This document shows, one piece after another, positions 51,040-62,705 of a DNA stretch of 64,000 nt. The notes beneath the pieces are model-generated. The model saw only the letters and a list, made by a program, of their open reading frames with translations. It made no database searches and was not told where the DNA came from. Each line of letters opens with the position of its first letter. The first letter of the stretch is position 1. Position numbers and translations under genes: made by a program. This stretch comes from Apostichopus japonicus (lineage: Eukaryota > Echinodermata > Holothuroidea > Aspidochirotida > Stichopodidae), in NCBI RefSeq assembly GCF_037975245.1, contig NC_092575.1:7911001-7975000 (forward strand). The letters run 5' to 3'.

Positions 51040-51800
51040 TTCAATAGTGCAACTAACCTGTCAGATAACTGAGAGACTTTGCATGTATAGCAAATGTTAC
51101 ATCTGAGATATATAATACCTTATAGAGTTAAAGGCTTAACAATGCAACATTTAAACTGAGACACTCAAAAATGCAACATTACAGCTGACACAGTCAACAG
51201 TGCAACTTAACAGAGCTGTGAGAAACTCAACACCACATGACTATGCTACCGGACCAATCCAACAATGGAACAGTATACTGTGACTGAGATATTAAACGAT
51301 GCAACGATGCAACATTACAAGCTGAGAATCTCAATATTGCAACAATGGAGCTAAGAGACACAGGTCTACAATGCAACATTACAACATTAGAGATAAGAGA
51401 CCCCAACAATGCAACAGTTTAGCTGTGACAAGCTTAAACATTGCAATATTAGAGCTATTAAGAGACCCCCTCAACAATGCAACATTATAGCTGTGAGATT
51501 CAACGATGCAACAGCTGAGATCGAGGCTCAATGATGCAACCATATTGCAAGGAGACAAAACAATACATTATACTGTACCTACATACATTATACTGAGACC
51601 CACTAATGCAATATTCCAGCTTAGACACTCGACCGACATAAACTGGGAGAGTTAACATGATTGTAACACACATTACAGCTAACAAACTCAACAGTACCAC
51701 AATATAGAATGATGGACCCAATGATTCAATATTGCTGAGACACTCTACAATGCAACAGTTACATAGTAAGTGATTGAGACTCAACAATTAACATACCACA
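51040..51800. repeat. Degenerate minisatellite, ~30-bp unit, over 20 copies
   Basis: The phrase CTCAACAATGCAACATTACA followed by GCTGAGAGAC recurs with many substitutions and indels through the whole interval. ATGCAACATT or a one-base variant is seen more than ten times. Antisense frames are open in places only because the repeat lacks stops in one phase. An old, decayed array. Confidence 0.85.
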
Positions 51801-53402
51801 TTCATCTGAAGTAAGAAATTATTCACATCCACTATTTATATCCTAGCATCTGATAATTGTGCTTACCATCCAGTATTTTCACATACATGTATTGTCACAT
51901 AACCTTGACAAAATTCCATGACATCACAGTTGCGTCACAATTGCATCCATCAAAAAACCCTTCCCCTCCCTGGGTTCACTGACCATAAGAATGTGCCTAT
52001 AGCCTTTGCCATGAAACCCTAAAGCAACAAGCAAAATTACCCTTATCAAAGGTCAGAGAGGGGAAGGAAAATGATAAAAGTATTTCTATTTTTTTGTGTC
52101 TAAATTTAGAAATTCAATGTCAAGATGAAGCAGAGCCATTCTGTCTGTTGGTTGTCATCTCTCTACCTAACAACATATGAGCAGTATCTAGAGGGTTGTA
52201 GTCTGCTCTCACATTCCATGGAAAGCCAAGATAGACAAATAATCCATTGATTAACAACTTTGTTTCTTCAACTCACAGCAAACTGAACGTCCTTGTAAGT
52301 ACAATATGTAAAAAGAACCAACCAATACCATATTGCTTGTAAAGAGAAGATAATATTGCAGCCCAACCACCAAATACCAAACACCGACCAAACACCCAAA
52401 CCAAACACCCAACCACCGATACCAAATGTAAAGATATTAGATCATACCAACCAGCAGTATTTAAAGCAAGATTCTGAGTAACCTTCAGCTAATCGAACAG
52501 AGATCAGAATACATGTGATGTGTGTATATAGCTAAACTACACATTCATCAATGATTCTATTTCATCAAATCCAAATTTAAATAACCTAATCAGAATAGAA
52601 CATACACTAACAAGTGACGAACTCATGATGTGACCAATCTCATCCAACATGTTTCCAACTTTTTATTTTTTTCTACTTTTTGGAGGGAAGGAAGAGAAGT
52701 TACCAGGTATCTTTCTGTGGAGGAGGAGGGGTTACCGGGTAGCAACGTCTTGACTGGGTTACATTCGTATACAACTGTTCACTTGCTCTAATGGCACGCA
52801 TATATTGTTCAAAATCAGGTTTTCAGTTTTACCACCTTTTATCTTGGTTGCATGATCTCCTTAGAACTAGGAGTTAGAAACAAAATCACATACGTCTAAT
52901 CCTGTTACCTGCACTACATGTTCAATGCCCATCAGCCTTGCCATTTTAATAATTGCGTGGAGCTCCAGCTTACATGAACAGTCACACATGCTCACACAAT
53001 GCAGCACTCCGATCTATATACAAACCAATGCGGTCACATTAAACCCCATCCACTTTCTGTTCAATACCAGAAGGTTTGGTAATATGGTGAACAGAAATAT
53101 TTTACCCTATAAAGTACAGTATATACTTATCTTATTTTCCTGTACATAGCAATTATGATAATTCGGAAGAGATGAAAAAATTTATATTCTCTTTAAATAT
53201 GAATCAGTGAGCCGATGACCTTGGCAACGAGAACGAGATGAAAATACCGTACAAATACACGAGGAGAAGAGAGAATGTATCGAGTTGTTAGTTGATGTCT
53301 TCTTCTGCGGGCTTCTGCCTTCACACTCTGAGGATTGCAGTACGACGTAATCGCTGCAATCTCATCAAGTGTTTTCTGCTTAGCATCACGAATCATCTTC
53401 TT

Positions 53403-53423
53403 CTCCTCCTCCTCCTCCTCCTC
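53403..53423. repeat. (CTC)7 trinucleotide repeat
   Basis: Seven CTC units. On the minus strand they would read Glu7 just upstream of an ATG at about 53396. Confidence 0.9.
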
Positions 53424-54190
53424 ATCTTATACGGTCACTACCCATGATGCCGAGTGCAAACAGAACCCAAGTATTTATATTCAAATTTATACAGCCTGTC
53501 CTAACAGATAATAAAGCAAAAACTGCAGCAGTTCTGCCGACCTGAAATTCAAGACCCCTTTGAGAGGGTTCATGGCTATCTGACTAAGAAACGAACCAAA
53601 AGGAGTTTGACGAAAATAAGGTTTCCAATTTCATTTTGAAAGATCATACGGCAAAGAATAAATGATAGGAAAGGAAAACGATGGAGAGGAACATTATTTC
53701 AAGCACACAAGTCTCGATGGCTAAAGAAAGTCATCCAACATCTAGTCACAATCAACAAATAGTTTAAGAAATCAAATACACCGTGAGTGGATTAGCCTAA
53801 ACATTCCACCATTGATAACATGATCGGTCTTAACAGTAGATAATTATGCAGGAAGTTGAGTTAAACCACACAGTGCACTGCATGCACCATTAATTTGCTT
53901 ACATGATTTCACTGAGGAATTAGAGGTGAAAAATATGATGCACTGCATGAGAAAGGATCTATATTATAATACTAATACGACCTGGGGCCAAGATCATATG
54001 ATATGTAATATTTAAGCTCTATGAATTGATTTAAGGTTGCTACGGTGATAACTCTGGCGTCTATTGATTACCCGTTATAAGATCTATTTCATGCAAGTAA
54101 AACTTCCCACTTACTATGTGATCCCCTCATCCCATTCTATTCTCTTTCTCCTCCTATTCACTATCTACAATCACTGTCCTACCCTTCCCT

Positions 54191-54205
54191 CCCCCCCCCC
54201 CCCCC
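54191..54205. repeat. Poly(C) tract, C15
   Basis: Fifteen C ending a CT-rich stretch. Confidence 0.95.
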
Positions 54206-55247
54206 TCAACCAATGCCATACATTAAACATGTGGCTATTAAAATTATGCTCAACATTTTGAGGAATTTCCAATCCAAAAAAAAAAGTGGTTAACTACCAC
54301 AAACATCCTTAATCCATCTCACATATACTGTACACAGTACACACCTGATACAGTATCTCACATACACATTACACACCCGATACAATACTTAAATTTCCCA
54401 TTCCACAGTTAAGTCTCCTCCAAATGACAAACTTTCCATCCTTAAAAAAGTAAACCCAGTCTCTCCCTTCTATTCTTCATTTGAAAAAGCAAAAAACTGC
54501 AATCATGATTTTAATTACTAAACAGTTATCACAATGACAGCCATAATAATGTAGGCTAAATGAAGCCCCCCCCCCAATAGTTGATTAATATTCATCATTC
54601 ATTAACACAGATACCACAATTCTCAAACAAACCACCATAGTTGACAGAGCAAGAAACCCTGCAGCAGTAAAAAAATATAGCTCAGTACCCCATTTAACTC
54701 GACCGTAAATTGAAAAAGCCGGTTCTTTTTCTACAAGCCGTTAATAACGCAGAACCGTATTCATGGGGAAAGTGTTGCTAAATTTGGACTCTCGTTTACC
54801 AGCAGGTTTTTCGTCCCCCATTCTTCCTTCTATCATATTTGTGGAGAGTTTCTTTGACAGTGAAATGCGTAATATTATAGTCTTATTGTTCCAGCTACAT
54901 ACAGTATTTAGCGATATATATACTGGACGCTTCCATCACTCTTTATCCATGCCACTGATTGTAATTATGGAATAGAGTAGTGAAAGGTCAATTTTGGGCT
55001 GTCATTGGGAGACATACCGATAGCATTGGCTGCAGCAGCAACAGCAGCAACAACGGGGCTAAAAGCTAATAGCACGCAAGACCTACTTATGGCAAACAAA
55101 TATTAACACTGAGGCCTGACAGTGTACCACCAAATCAGCTACTGCCAACTACAAAGTAAAAGATGCTACAACCTTCTCAGCATGCTAGAGGCTATTTTTG
55201 TGATGTTAATGCATGCTATAATAGTGGCGCATGTATTAAAACTATAA

Positions 55248-55248
<1 letters not shown>

Positions 55249-55291
<43 letters not shown>

Positions 55292-55306
55292 CTGTATATA
55301 TATATA

Positions 55307-55357
<51 letters not shown>
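55249..55357. repeat. Long (TA)n microsatellite
   Basis: About 109 bp of TA dinucleotides with only a few interruptions (GTATA, CTGTATA, TTTA). A second short (TA)n follows at 55384-55396. The 72-codon frame through it is low-complexity Tyr/Ile and not a gene. Confidence 0.97.
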
Positions 55358-55360
<3 letters not shown>

Positions 55361-55399
55361 TTATTACATTATGTTATGTAGATCTATATATATATATGC

Positions 55400-57990
55400 T
55401 TCTACTGTAATGACTACGGTGAAAGAAATATATGTCAAGGATAATCTATTTTTTAACCAAAAAAAATTATATGGCATAAAAAAGAAGAAGAAAAGGATGG
55501 TGCAAGGCCATGAAGAGAATGTTTATAATTCATAAGCATTTGAAGAGCTTTGGGGGTGTGATAATATCTTGTTAAGTGAGTCAACTTGTCAAGGAATGAT
55601 GAGTGTAAGGCAATAGAACTAGGTTACATGTCTCTTTAAAGAAGACATCCCTTTTTACTTGCTGGATACTGAGTTTGTTTTAATTCAGGTTATTAATTAT
55701 TAATAATTGACACTAGTAACAACACTGCATGGCCGAATCATATCAATACACATCGCATCGATTCCATTAGTCATCTACCTATATTGAGTTTTATAAATTT
55801 GCATTACATTAAGTAAAGTGTGGAAACCGAGGTAATGCAAAGAGATATATACCGATAAAGTCATTTCCAAGTCTTCTTCAGAGGCTGGTGGATGATCCAA
55901 ACATCAGAGCCTCTCATTTTTACATATTTAAATATTTACATACATTTTAACAAAACTTCAAAATGGCGGTCTGCTATGTCAGAAAGCTAACACGGAAGAA
56001 AGAAATGAACCCATCCACATCTAATATCATTCCTAGCTGGAGTCTAATGGCTGATATTATAAACAAGTTTGGTGCAATAAAATGCATGGTTATTTCTGTA
56101 AAATGCATTTAACATCACATGAAGTGGTAATAACTATATGATGAATTTTGTAAAATTGTCACACTGAAAAACAACTGCAAGAATTTATATACTTATCTCC
56201 ACTTAACAGCTCTTCCATTAACACAATTTCTTTGTGATCTATAGCAGATAGTACTTAAGGGATTATTTAAACAGACTATCCCAACCAACCATGTTCATAT
56301 GACTCACTTCTATAAAGGTGTCATTTAAATCAATCGCCTCTTGATATCTGGAAGATTTACGGCACTATATCGCATGTTTCAGTAACATATATTTACTATT
56401 TAGGCTAATTACTATTTAGGCTAGTTACTGCCCTGAAGAAGTCATAGCTTGATGGGAACTTCCTTCTCAGAACTATCTAGTACTGTGCAATGTGTATGCA
56501 AATTATTGTTTATCCATTAAGGATTCTTCATTCACATGTATTCAGTTACGGTTTGCTTAAGGCATGGAGGTACAGTAACATAAAATGGAAGAATAATCAG
56601 GGTAAAAAAGCTTCTTCAGAGTAAAAAGTCTTCTGAAATAATTAATAAATTGATGTCATCTCATGTTTCTTGAAACCTGTGTGACTTAAATAGCTATGCA
56701 TTATACATGGCAGTAAAGTATCTGCCATTGGTTGACACAGCTGGTCAGGCTTTGTACAGTAAAAGTTACCAAATTGTATGGAATTCAGAAAGTAAGAATG
56801 CTCTTATAGTGAGGAGGCAGGTAAGGTATACAGAATTGTAATGGAAAATATGAATTAAATTCAACCACCTCGTTAAATTAATAAACAAAAGGGCTCACAC
56901 AACTTTAAAATCTCAGGACAAAAGTATTTTAATGCCTAAGACATTTTTGTTTGTCTAACATACTGTGCATAACAAAACTAAATGGCAATTGGACTGTATG
57001 GTCTCCTTGGCTGGTTTATAACTTGGTCAAATGTTCACTATCCTCATACACTCTACATTGTAACTTGGCACACAAACCAATTAACTGTTTAGCAACCTCT
57101 ACCCCTTTAACCTACATCACTGATGGAATTTTCTGAAGTCAGTTAAGGACAGTCTTCCTTCAAGAAGATAAGTAGTAATGGCTACTTCTGCTCTACACAT
57201 ACAATTAACTACAGGGTAAACGGATAGGATGTCTATGTAATTGAGTACAACTGTCAGATAGGTTGGGTCATTGTTTATAAATATGCCATGTCCTGACCCA
57301 CCATTTATCATCTTAAGTACTTCACTCTCTCCCTCCCATAATTAGAAGGGACATTTCTGGTTGTCTCTGATTCCCAGATTAACAAGCTTCCCTGGGTTGA
57401 GTGCTGACCAATATATCTATATTAATATAAAGTGGAGGACCTCTCATACTATTATTCAATGACTAGATGGTTACAGCTGCAACTTCAATGATAAACCAAA
57501 GTGACTGCCACTAAAGGTCACATCATGGAATCTTTCAAGTTATCAGCAGCAAGATCCTGCTTTGTTTTAGAAATTGTGCCAATTATTTTGACCAAAATTA
57601 CCTTAAAAAAAAATGAGGAAGAGTAACTTCCTAAATATCAATGATGCAAGGAATTTAGTTACCAAAGGTTGGTTCAATATTCAAATTATTTATTATTATT
57701 TAACAGTACCATGCCATGCTTCTCGGGACCCTGCATCGAGTAATAGGCAGGGGCAGATAAATCCACAGGCCTGTCAACATTACATTCATACATAGCATTG
57801 TTGAGAGCATTTCTAGGTAACATCAAAGTTTGCCTTTTCTTTGGCAGTGATGGCATATAAAATTTAGGCCATAGCCCCAGACACTAAATCAAGGTCTGAA
57901 TGTTTTCATGCAAGTCCTTAGTAACTACAAAATTGCTTCTTATATGATGCATTAAAAAAACAAAATGATCACTCTTGTGTGCTAAAAAAA
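55400..57990. other. Non-coding stretch, nothing recognised
   Basis: AT-rich. A short duplication, TTACTATTTAGGCTA, occurs twice near 56393-56423. No exon or element ends found. Confidence 0.4.
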
Positions 57991-58545
57991 ACAAGAGCCC
58001 AAGGGCACTGTGGTTCCTTGCTTGGGGTATATGACAATACACATAATATTATCAAGCAAGATTGGGCTGAAAAAGTCCAAGTAATTGTGGTCCTACATGT
58101 TCCCATAAAGTAACCAACACTATAGCCAACACTTTTGTGATCACAAAATGTGATCGGATTTTTTATCAAAAGGCACTTTTGAGATCTAAATATGGCGTCG
58201 AAAATGTAAGAAATATAAGAGACCTACAAGCGTGTCAACAGATATGATAACAATGGTGACCTCAGATGACATGACCTTTAAGTTTCAAAATGTTCCACCA
58301 CCCCATTCACAACTTGTCCCAAAATATCAACCATGCCACACCTTGGCATTGAGATTTAATTGCATTAAATGTCAAAAAATTAACTTTGAACTTGTATGTA
58401 ACTTAAAACACAAAGATCACCCTGAGGTCAACATGTTGACATTTTTGATCGGTGAGACGTGAATATAGCATCAAACTATAAAAATTTCAAACATTTTTTC
58501 TTTGCCCATTTTCTACCCCCATAATACTATTTTTTTAACATTAGC

Positions 58546-58561
58546 TGACCTTTGGTGACCT
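58546..58561 (-). promoter_or_regulatory. DR4-type nuclear-receptor motif (first of six)
   Basis: TGACCTTTGGTGACCT read on the minus strand is AGGTCA, four spacer bases, AGGTCA, the DR4 arrangement bound by TR/LXR-type receptors with RXR. The same 16 bases occur at 58945-58960, 59345-59360, 59641-59656, 60299-60314 and 60447-60462. The motif is seen; binding is not shown. Confidence 0.4.
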
Positions 58562-58817
58562 TGGATCACATGACCGTTACGTTTGAAAATATTCCCCTAT
58601 ACCATTTGCAACTTGTCCAAAAAAATCAACCTTGTCACACCTTGGCACTGGAAGTTATTGCATTAAATGTGTGAAAATTAACTTTGACCTCAAATAACTT
58701 TGCACACGAAGGTCAAATGGGGGTCAACCCATTGACATTTATGATCACAAGGTACCTTTAACATCTGAAAATAGCATCCAAACTGTAAAAATCCCCAAAA
58801 CACGAAAAGGTCACCAG

Positions 58818-58841
58818 AGGTCAAATTGAGGTCAAGGGTCA
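58818..58841 (+). promoter_or_regulatory. Composite DR5 plus DR1 nuclear-receptor motif (first of three)
   Basis: AGGTCA, AATTG, AGGTCA, A, GGGTCA: a five-base-spaced pair (retinoic-acid-receptor type) sharing its middle half-site with a one-base-spaced pair. It is repeated at 59218-59241 and 60172-60195 in the long monomers. Function untested. Confidence 0.35.
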
Positions 58842-59933
58842 CCCATATGCGGGTCGACAGTTGGATTTCATTGAAGCAACTCCCAACTCTAACGGACAAT
58901 TTGTTCTCAAGTTATCGCAAAAATACTAGTTTTTTATCATTAATTGACCTTTGGTGACCTTGTATCACATAACCGTTAATTTTGAAAATATTCCCCTATA
59001 CCATTTGCAACTACTCCAAAAATATCAACCTTGTCACACCTTGGAACTGGGAGTTATTGCATTAAATGTCTGAAAATTAACTTTGACCTCATATAACTTC
59101 GCACACGAAGGTCACACAGGGGTCAACCCATTGACATTTATGATCAGAAGTTACCTTTAACATCTGAAAATAGCATCGAAACTGTAAAAATCCACAAAAC
59201 ACTAAAAAGGTCACCAGAGGTCAAATTGAGGTCAAGGGTCACCAAGATGCGGGTCGACAATTGGATTACATTGAAGCAACTCCCAACCCTAACGGACAAT
59301 TTGTTCTCAAGTTATCGCAAAAATACTAGTTTTTTATCATTAATTGACCTTTGGTGACCTCGGATCACATGACCGTTAAGTTTGAAAATGTTCCCCTATA
59401 CCATTTGCAACTTGTCTCAAAATATCAACTGTGTAACACCTTGGCACTGGGAGTTTTTACACTAAATGTCTGAAAATTAACTTTGACCTCATATAACTTA
59501 CCGTACAAAGGTCACCTTGGGTCAACTTATTGACATTTTTGATTGATGAGACCTAAATTAGAGAATCAAACTATAAAATTTCAAACATTTTTTTCTTTGC
59601 CCATTTTCTACCCCCAAAATACTAGTTTTTTGACATTAATTGACCTTTGGTGACCTCGGATCACATGACCGTTAAGTTTGAAAATATTCCCCTATACCAT
59701 TTGCAACTTGTCCAAAAATATCAACCATGTCACACCTTGGAACTGGGAGTTATTGCATTAAATGTCTGAAAATTAACTTTGACCTTGTATAACTTCACAC
59801 ACGAAGGTCACACGGGTGTCAACCAATTGACATTTTTGATCGGAAGGTACCTTTGATATCCAAATCTAGCATCAAAACCAAACATTTTCTTTTTTGCTTG
59901 TTTCCTCCCAAAATAAGCACATTTTTTCTAATG

Positions 59934-59954
59934 TGACCTTTGACCTTTTGACCT
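59934..59954 (-). promoter_or_regulatory. Triple half-site DR1+DR2 motif
   Basis: TGACCT, one T, TGACCT, TT, TGACCT: three perfect half-sites at spacings one and two, placed where the other monomers have DR4. Function untested. Confidence 0.3.
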
Positions 59955-60579
59955 TGGTTTCTGCTGTAGTTTAATCTCCTGATTCCAAAAAACAAAACGA
60001 AAAGTCTGTACAACCCTCCTAACTCCGACCGAAAAACTTTGACCCCATATAACTTCGCACATAAAGGTCACACGGGGTCAACCTATTGACATTTATGATC
60101 AGAAGGTACCTTTGACATCTGAAAATAGCATCGAAACTGTAAAAATCCCAAAAACACGAAAAGGTCACCAGAGGTCAAATTGAGGTCAAGGGTCACCAAG
60201 ATGCGGGTCGACAATTGGATGCCATTGAGGCAACTCCCAACCCAAACGGACAATTCGTTCTCAAGTTATCGCAAAAATACTAGTTTTTTATCATTAATTG
60301 ACCTTTGGTGACCTCGGATCACATGACCGTTAAGTTTGAAAATGTTCCCCTCACCAGTTCACAACTTGTCCCAAACTATCAACCTTGTCGCACATTGGCA
60401 CTGGGAGTTATTGCAGTTTTAATATTTTTGGTTTTTGGACCATAACTGACCTTTGGTGACCTTTGTGAGCACCAAAAACAATAGGGCACACCTTCTCCAT
60501 ATGGCGGATCTATAGTCCAAGTTTGGCCTCAATCCAACATTCCCTTATTGAGATAGAGCGTACCCAAGCAAGTGTCACA

Positions 60580-60621
60580 GACGCACACACACACACACAT
60601 ACACACACACACACACACACA
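60580..60621. repeat. (CA)n microsatellite inside the hairpin-ended element
   Basis: Two pure CA runs separated by CATA, directly before the 3' hairpin. Confidence 0.95.
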
Positions 60622-60669
60622 TGCCAACCTGACTGCATAGGTTCCTTTTGCTAAAGCAAGGAACCAAAA

Positions 60670-62700
60670 AAGGTAACTGAAACTTTATTTTACTTTCCAG
60701 GCCAAACTCTTTTGTTAACATCATGTGTGCAAATGATGTGCTATAATTGTTATTACATTAATAGGCTCCAATATGATGTGTGCAAGAATAATTTATGCTT
60801 CTGATTTGAATTAAAATTCAGTTAATATTCTGCTGAAGTTAAAATTTTAATGAGAATATTGCTAGGCTCGGAGCTAACCCCCATGGTACAGGAGCCATAC
60901 CGATCTGTATGCACTTTAAAGGCACCTTCCATTCAAAGGTAATATTTATTCCTGTTATGACTATTCTTCTAAACTCAAACATCCAAATTGTTTGTTAAGC
61001 AAAGAAATCTTTGACCTTTCGAGGGCCATCATTTTCTCCACTCAGTATCATCTGACCCCATTGGATTTGGTGTCTCAGCCTTATTTTGGGCGTTTCTTTC
61101 TCTGAACTTTAACTAAGGTAAACAACAGCGAACTTTAACTACGGTAAACAGCCGGATCAGTCGGAGTGGATTACGGCTATTAGAAGTATGTGTACACAAG
61201 TTAAATACAAATACCGCAATAAAAAGGAATATTAGAATGATCAATCATTCGCACAATGATTAAGGGAGTCCATGATAACGAGACGCAACAAAAACTTTTT
61301 TTAATTAAAACAGGTCCCACAACTCACATCAACATGGAAATATCAATATTTCAATTATTTTCATTTTCTGTAGCTATTCTATTCCTTAATTACTGTTCGA
61401 GTCTTTCCTCAACGAACATTTACTTTGTACCGCAAGGACAGGTTCGGTTAGCCAGCTGGCGTTTTAAGAACTGAATAAAGATTGTACATGATTAACAGCT
61501 AAAGAATAGAAAGACACAATGCATAAATTTGACAAATCTTAACCAATAATAAACCTGCAAACTTCATAATTTAATATTCAAGTCAGGAGAATATCGCCCG
61601 GGGGGGACTCTGAACTTTTTGAGATGATAAAATGTGCATTTGAACCATCTCGCTCTCTGACTAAATCTTACACGTAATACATGGCAAAAGTCCATACACA
61701 TTCTACTGCAATGTGGGAGAAAAACAACTCAAGGTATTACTAAAGGTCTTTCCATCCACTTTCTCTACAGTCTAACTCCGAACATTATTCATGTTTGCCC
61801 CTAGCAATAGTTTCAGAGAACCGAAGACTCGCGACTACCCATGTGCACTTCACCTCTGCTCGGGTATTAGTGGCAGTAAAGGAAGACCAACTGTAGTTCC
61901 TATTAGGGGATCTCCCAGATGACATACCTCGGAACATGCCTTGGAACATACCCTTACAACTCACTGTCACACTCCATTCCACACTTGCAGTATGTTACCA
62001 CGGTGACTGACATTAATGTCATGCAAATTGCTTCCCACCTTGCTTTATATATCTTTACAGAATGGGCAGAGTTATTTTGCCCTGAAAGACAAGGCGACGA
62101 TCAACACTATACCATCGCACGAGACAGGGAGAACATATACACCCTTCAATCTTGATTGCCAATTCATAAACAGATGTGCTTATGAAATATTTATGCAATT
62201 TCCAATACAAAGTTATGACTTCTTTAAAGCCAGGCATTTTCCCTGGAGCAGAACCAATCGTACCCCCAGTTGGATTAGCATTTTGTCTAAATTTGCAACT
62301 TGGCCGACAACGGAACAAACTTCCACAGCAGTTGAAGCTCATAAAAATAAACACCATTTACCAAAGTTCAAAGTGTTATTTAGCTTTCGAAAATGGAACC
62401 CACCAATAGATATTTGATCAAGAGATGCAGAATTACAGAATTGTGGCATATGGGAGGGGGGGGGGGTCATATTGTCTGTAAGGAACAATTGGCAGGAACA
62501 TGCAAATTGTGCCAGTGGTAAAGAAGTCTTGACTCTATTGTTTTATATAATAACAGAGTGACATTTTACTTAAAAACGTTTGTGATAAAATCATCCATTT
62601 AAGGCGATCTATTTTACGGTATGTATGTTGTATAGTGGCTGATCAATTCATAGTAGTTTCTTTGAAATTCCAAAACTTACTTGTTTGGATATTTACGAGC
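60670..62700. other. Non-coding or unresolved stretch
   Basis: It includes a 26-bp-period duplication at 61104-61150. An unusual open block at 62016-62417 is readable on both strands without any recognised product. A G7 tract with CCCGGG lies at 61598-61606, and a G11 tract at 62456-62466. No gene can be supported. Confidence 0.35.
61104..61150. repeat. Two tandem copies of a 26-bp unit
   Basis: GAACTTTAACTAAGGTAAAC at 61104 and GAACTTTAACTACGGTAAAC at 61130, separated by ACAACA-type linkers. Confidence 0.9.
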
Positions 62701-62705
62701 GATGA

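Larger units (their letters stand above)
51805..55245. other. Non-coding stretch with low-complexity patches
   Basis: A CCAAACACC-rich low-complexity patch lies near 52365-52425. A (CTC)n tract at 53403-53423 flanks a 67-codon minus-strand frame that cannot be confirmed as coding. A CAGCAGCAACAG patch lies near 55028-55052. Confidence 0.35.
58246..60446 (+). repeat. Tandem array of long (~300 and ~400 bp) TGACCT-rich monomers
   Basis: Each monomer runs TGACCTTTGGTGACCT, ATCACATGACCGTTAAG, TTCCCCTATACCATTTGCAA, CACACCTTGG, GGGAGTTATTGCATTAAATG, TTAACTTTGACCTC, CACGAAGGTCAC and TTGACATTT. Then come two alternative 3' halves. The long form adds AAGGTCACCAGAGG...GCAACTCCCAAC and TTGTTCTCAAGTTATCGC. 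The short form adds TTTCAAACATTTTTTCTTTG and CCCATTTTCTACCCCC. Both rejoin at AATACTAGTTTTTT. Long-form units lie at about 58546-59344 (two) and the second half of 59934-60298. Confidence 0.9.
58012..60665 (+). mobile_element. Hairpin-ended element with tandem ~300/400-bp core, HINE-like
   Basis: The left end GGTTCCTTGCTT (58012-58023) is the exact inverse of AAGCAAGGAACC (60654-60665). The right end also folds locally (GGTTCCTT at 60640-60647 with AAGGAACC at 60658-60665). A further fold-back, GCCCAAGGGC, lies just before the left end (57997-58006). The core holds seven to eight monomers anchored by TGACCTTTGGTGACCT-like words near 58246, 58546, 58945, 59345, 59641, 59934, 60299 and 60447. 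Monomer length alternates between ~300 and ~400 bp. Near the right end come CAAGTGTCAC and (CA)n (60580-60620). The short copy at 20757-21649 shares this layout. It resembles Helentron-dependent HINE/DINE-1/pearl elements; that class is inference. No coding capacity. Confidence 0.75.

Noticed and set aside
51227-51787. Minus-strand frames of 60-95 codons
   Set aside because: They run through the decayed ~30-bp minisatellite and are explained by its periodicity.
51866-51960. Minus-strand donor-like GATG|GTAAGC with an open stretch upstream
   Set aside because: An in-frame TGA occurs with no AG acceptor between it and the open stretch.
55163-55381. 72-codon frame rich in Tyr/Ile
   Set aside because: It is a translation of the (TA)n microsatellite, not a gene.
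58232-60013. Open frames of 64-76 codons in the 58-60 kb array
   Set aside because: They lie within non-coding tandem monomers, and homologous monomers break the frames.
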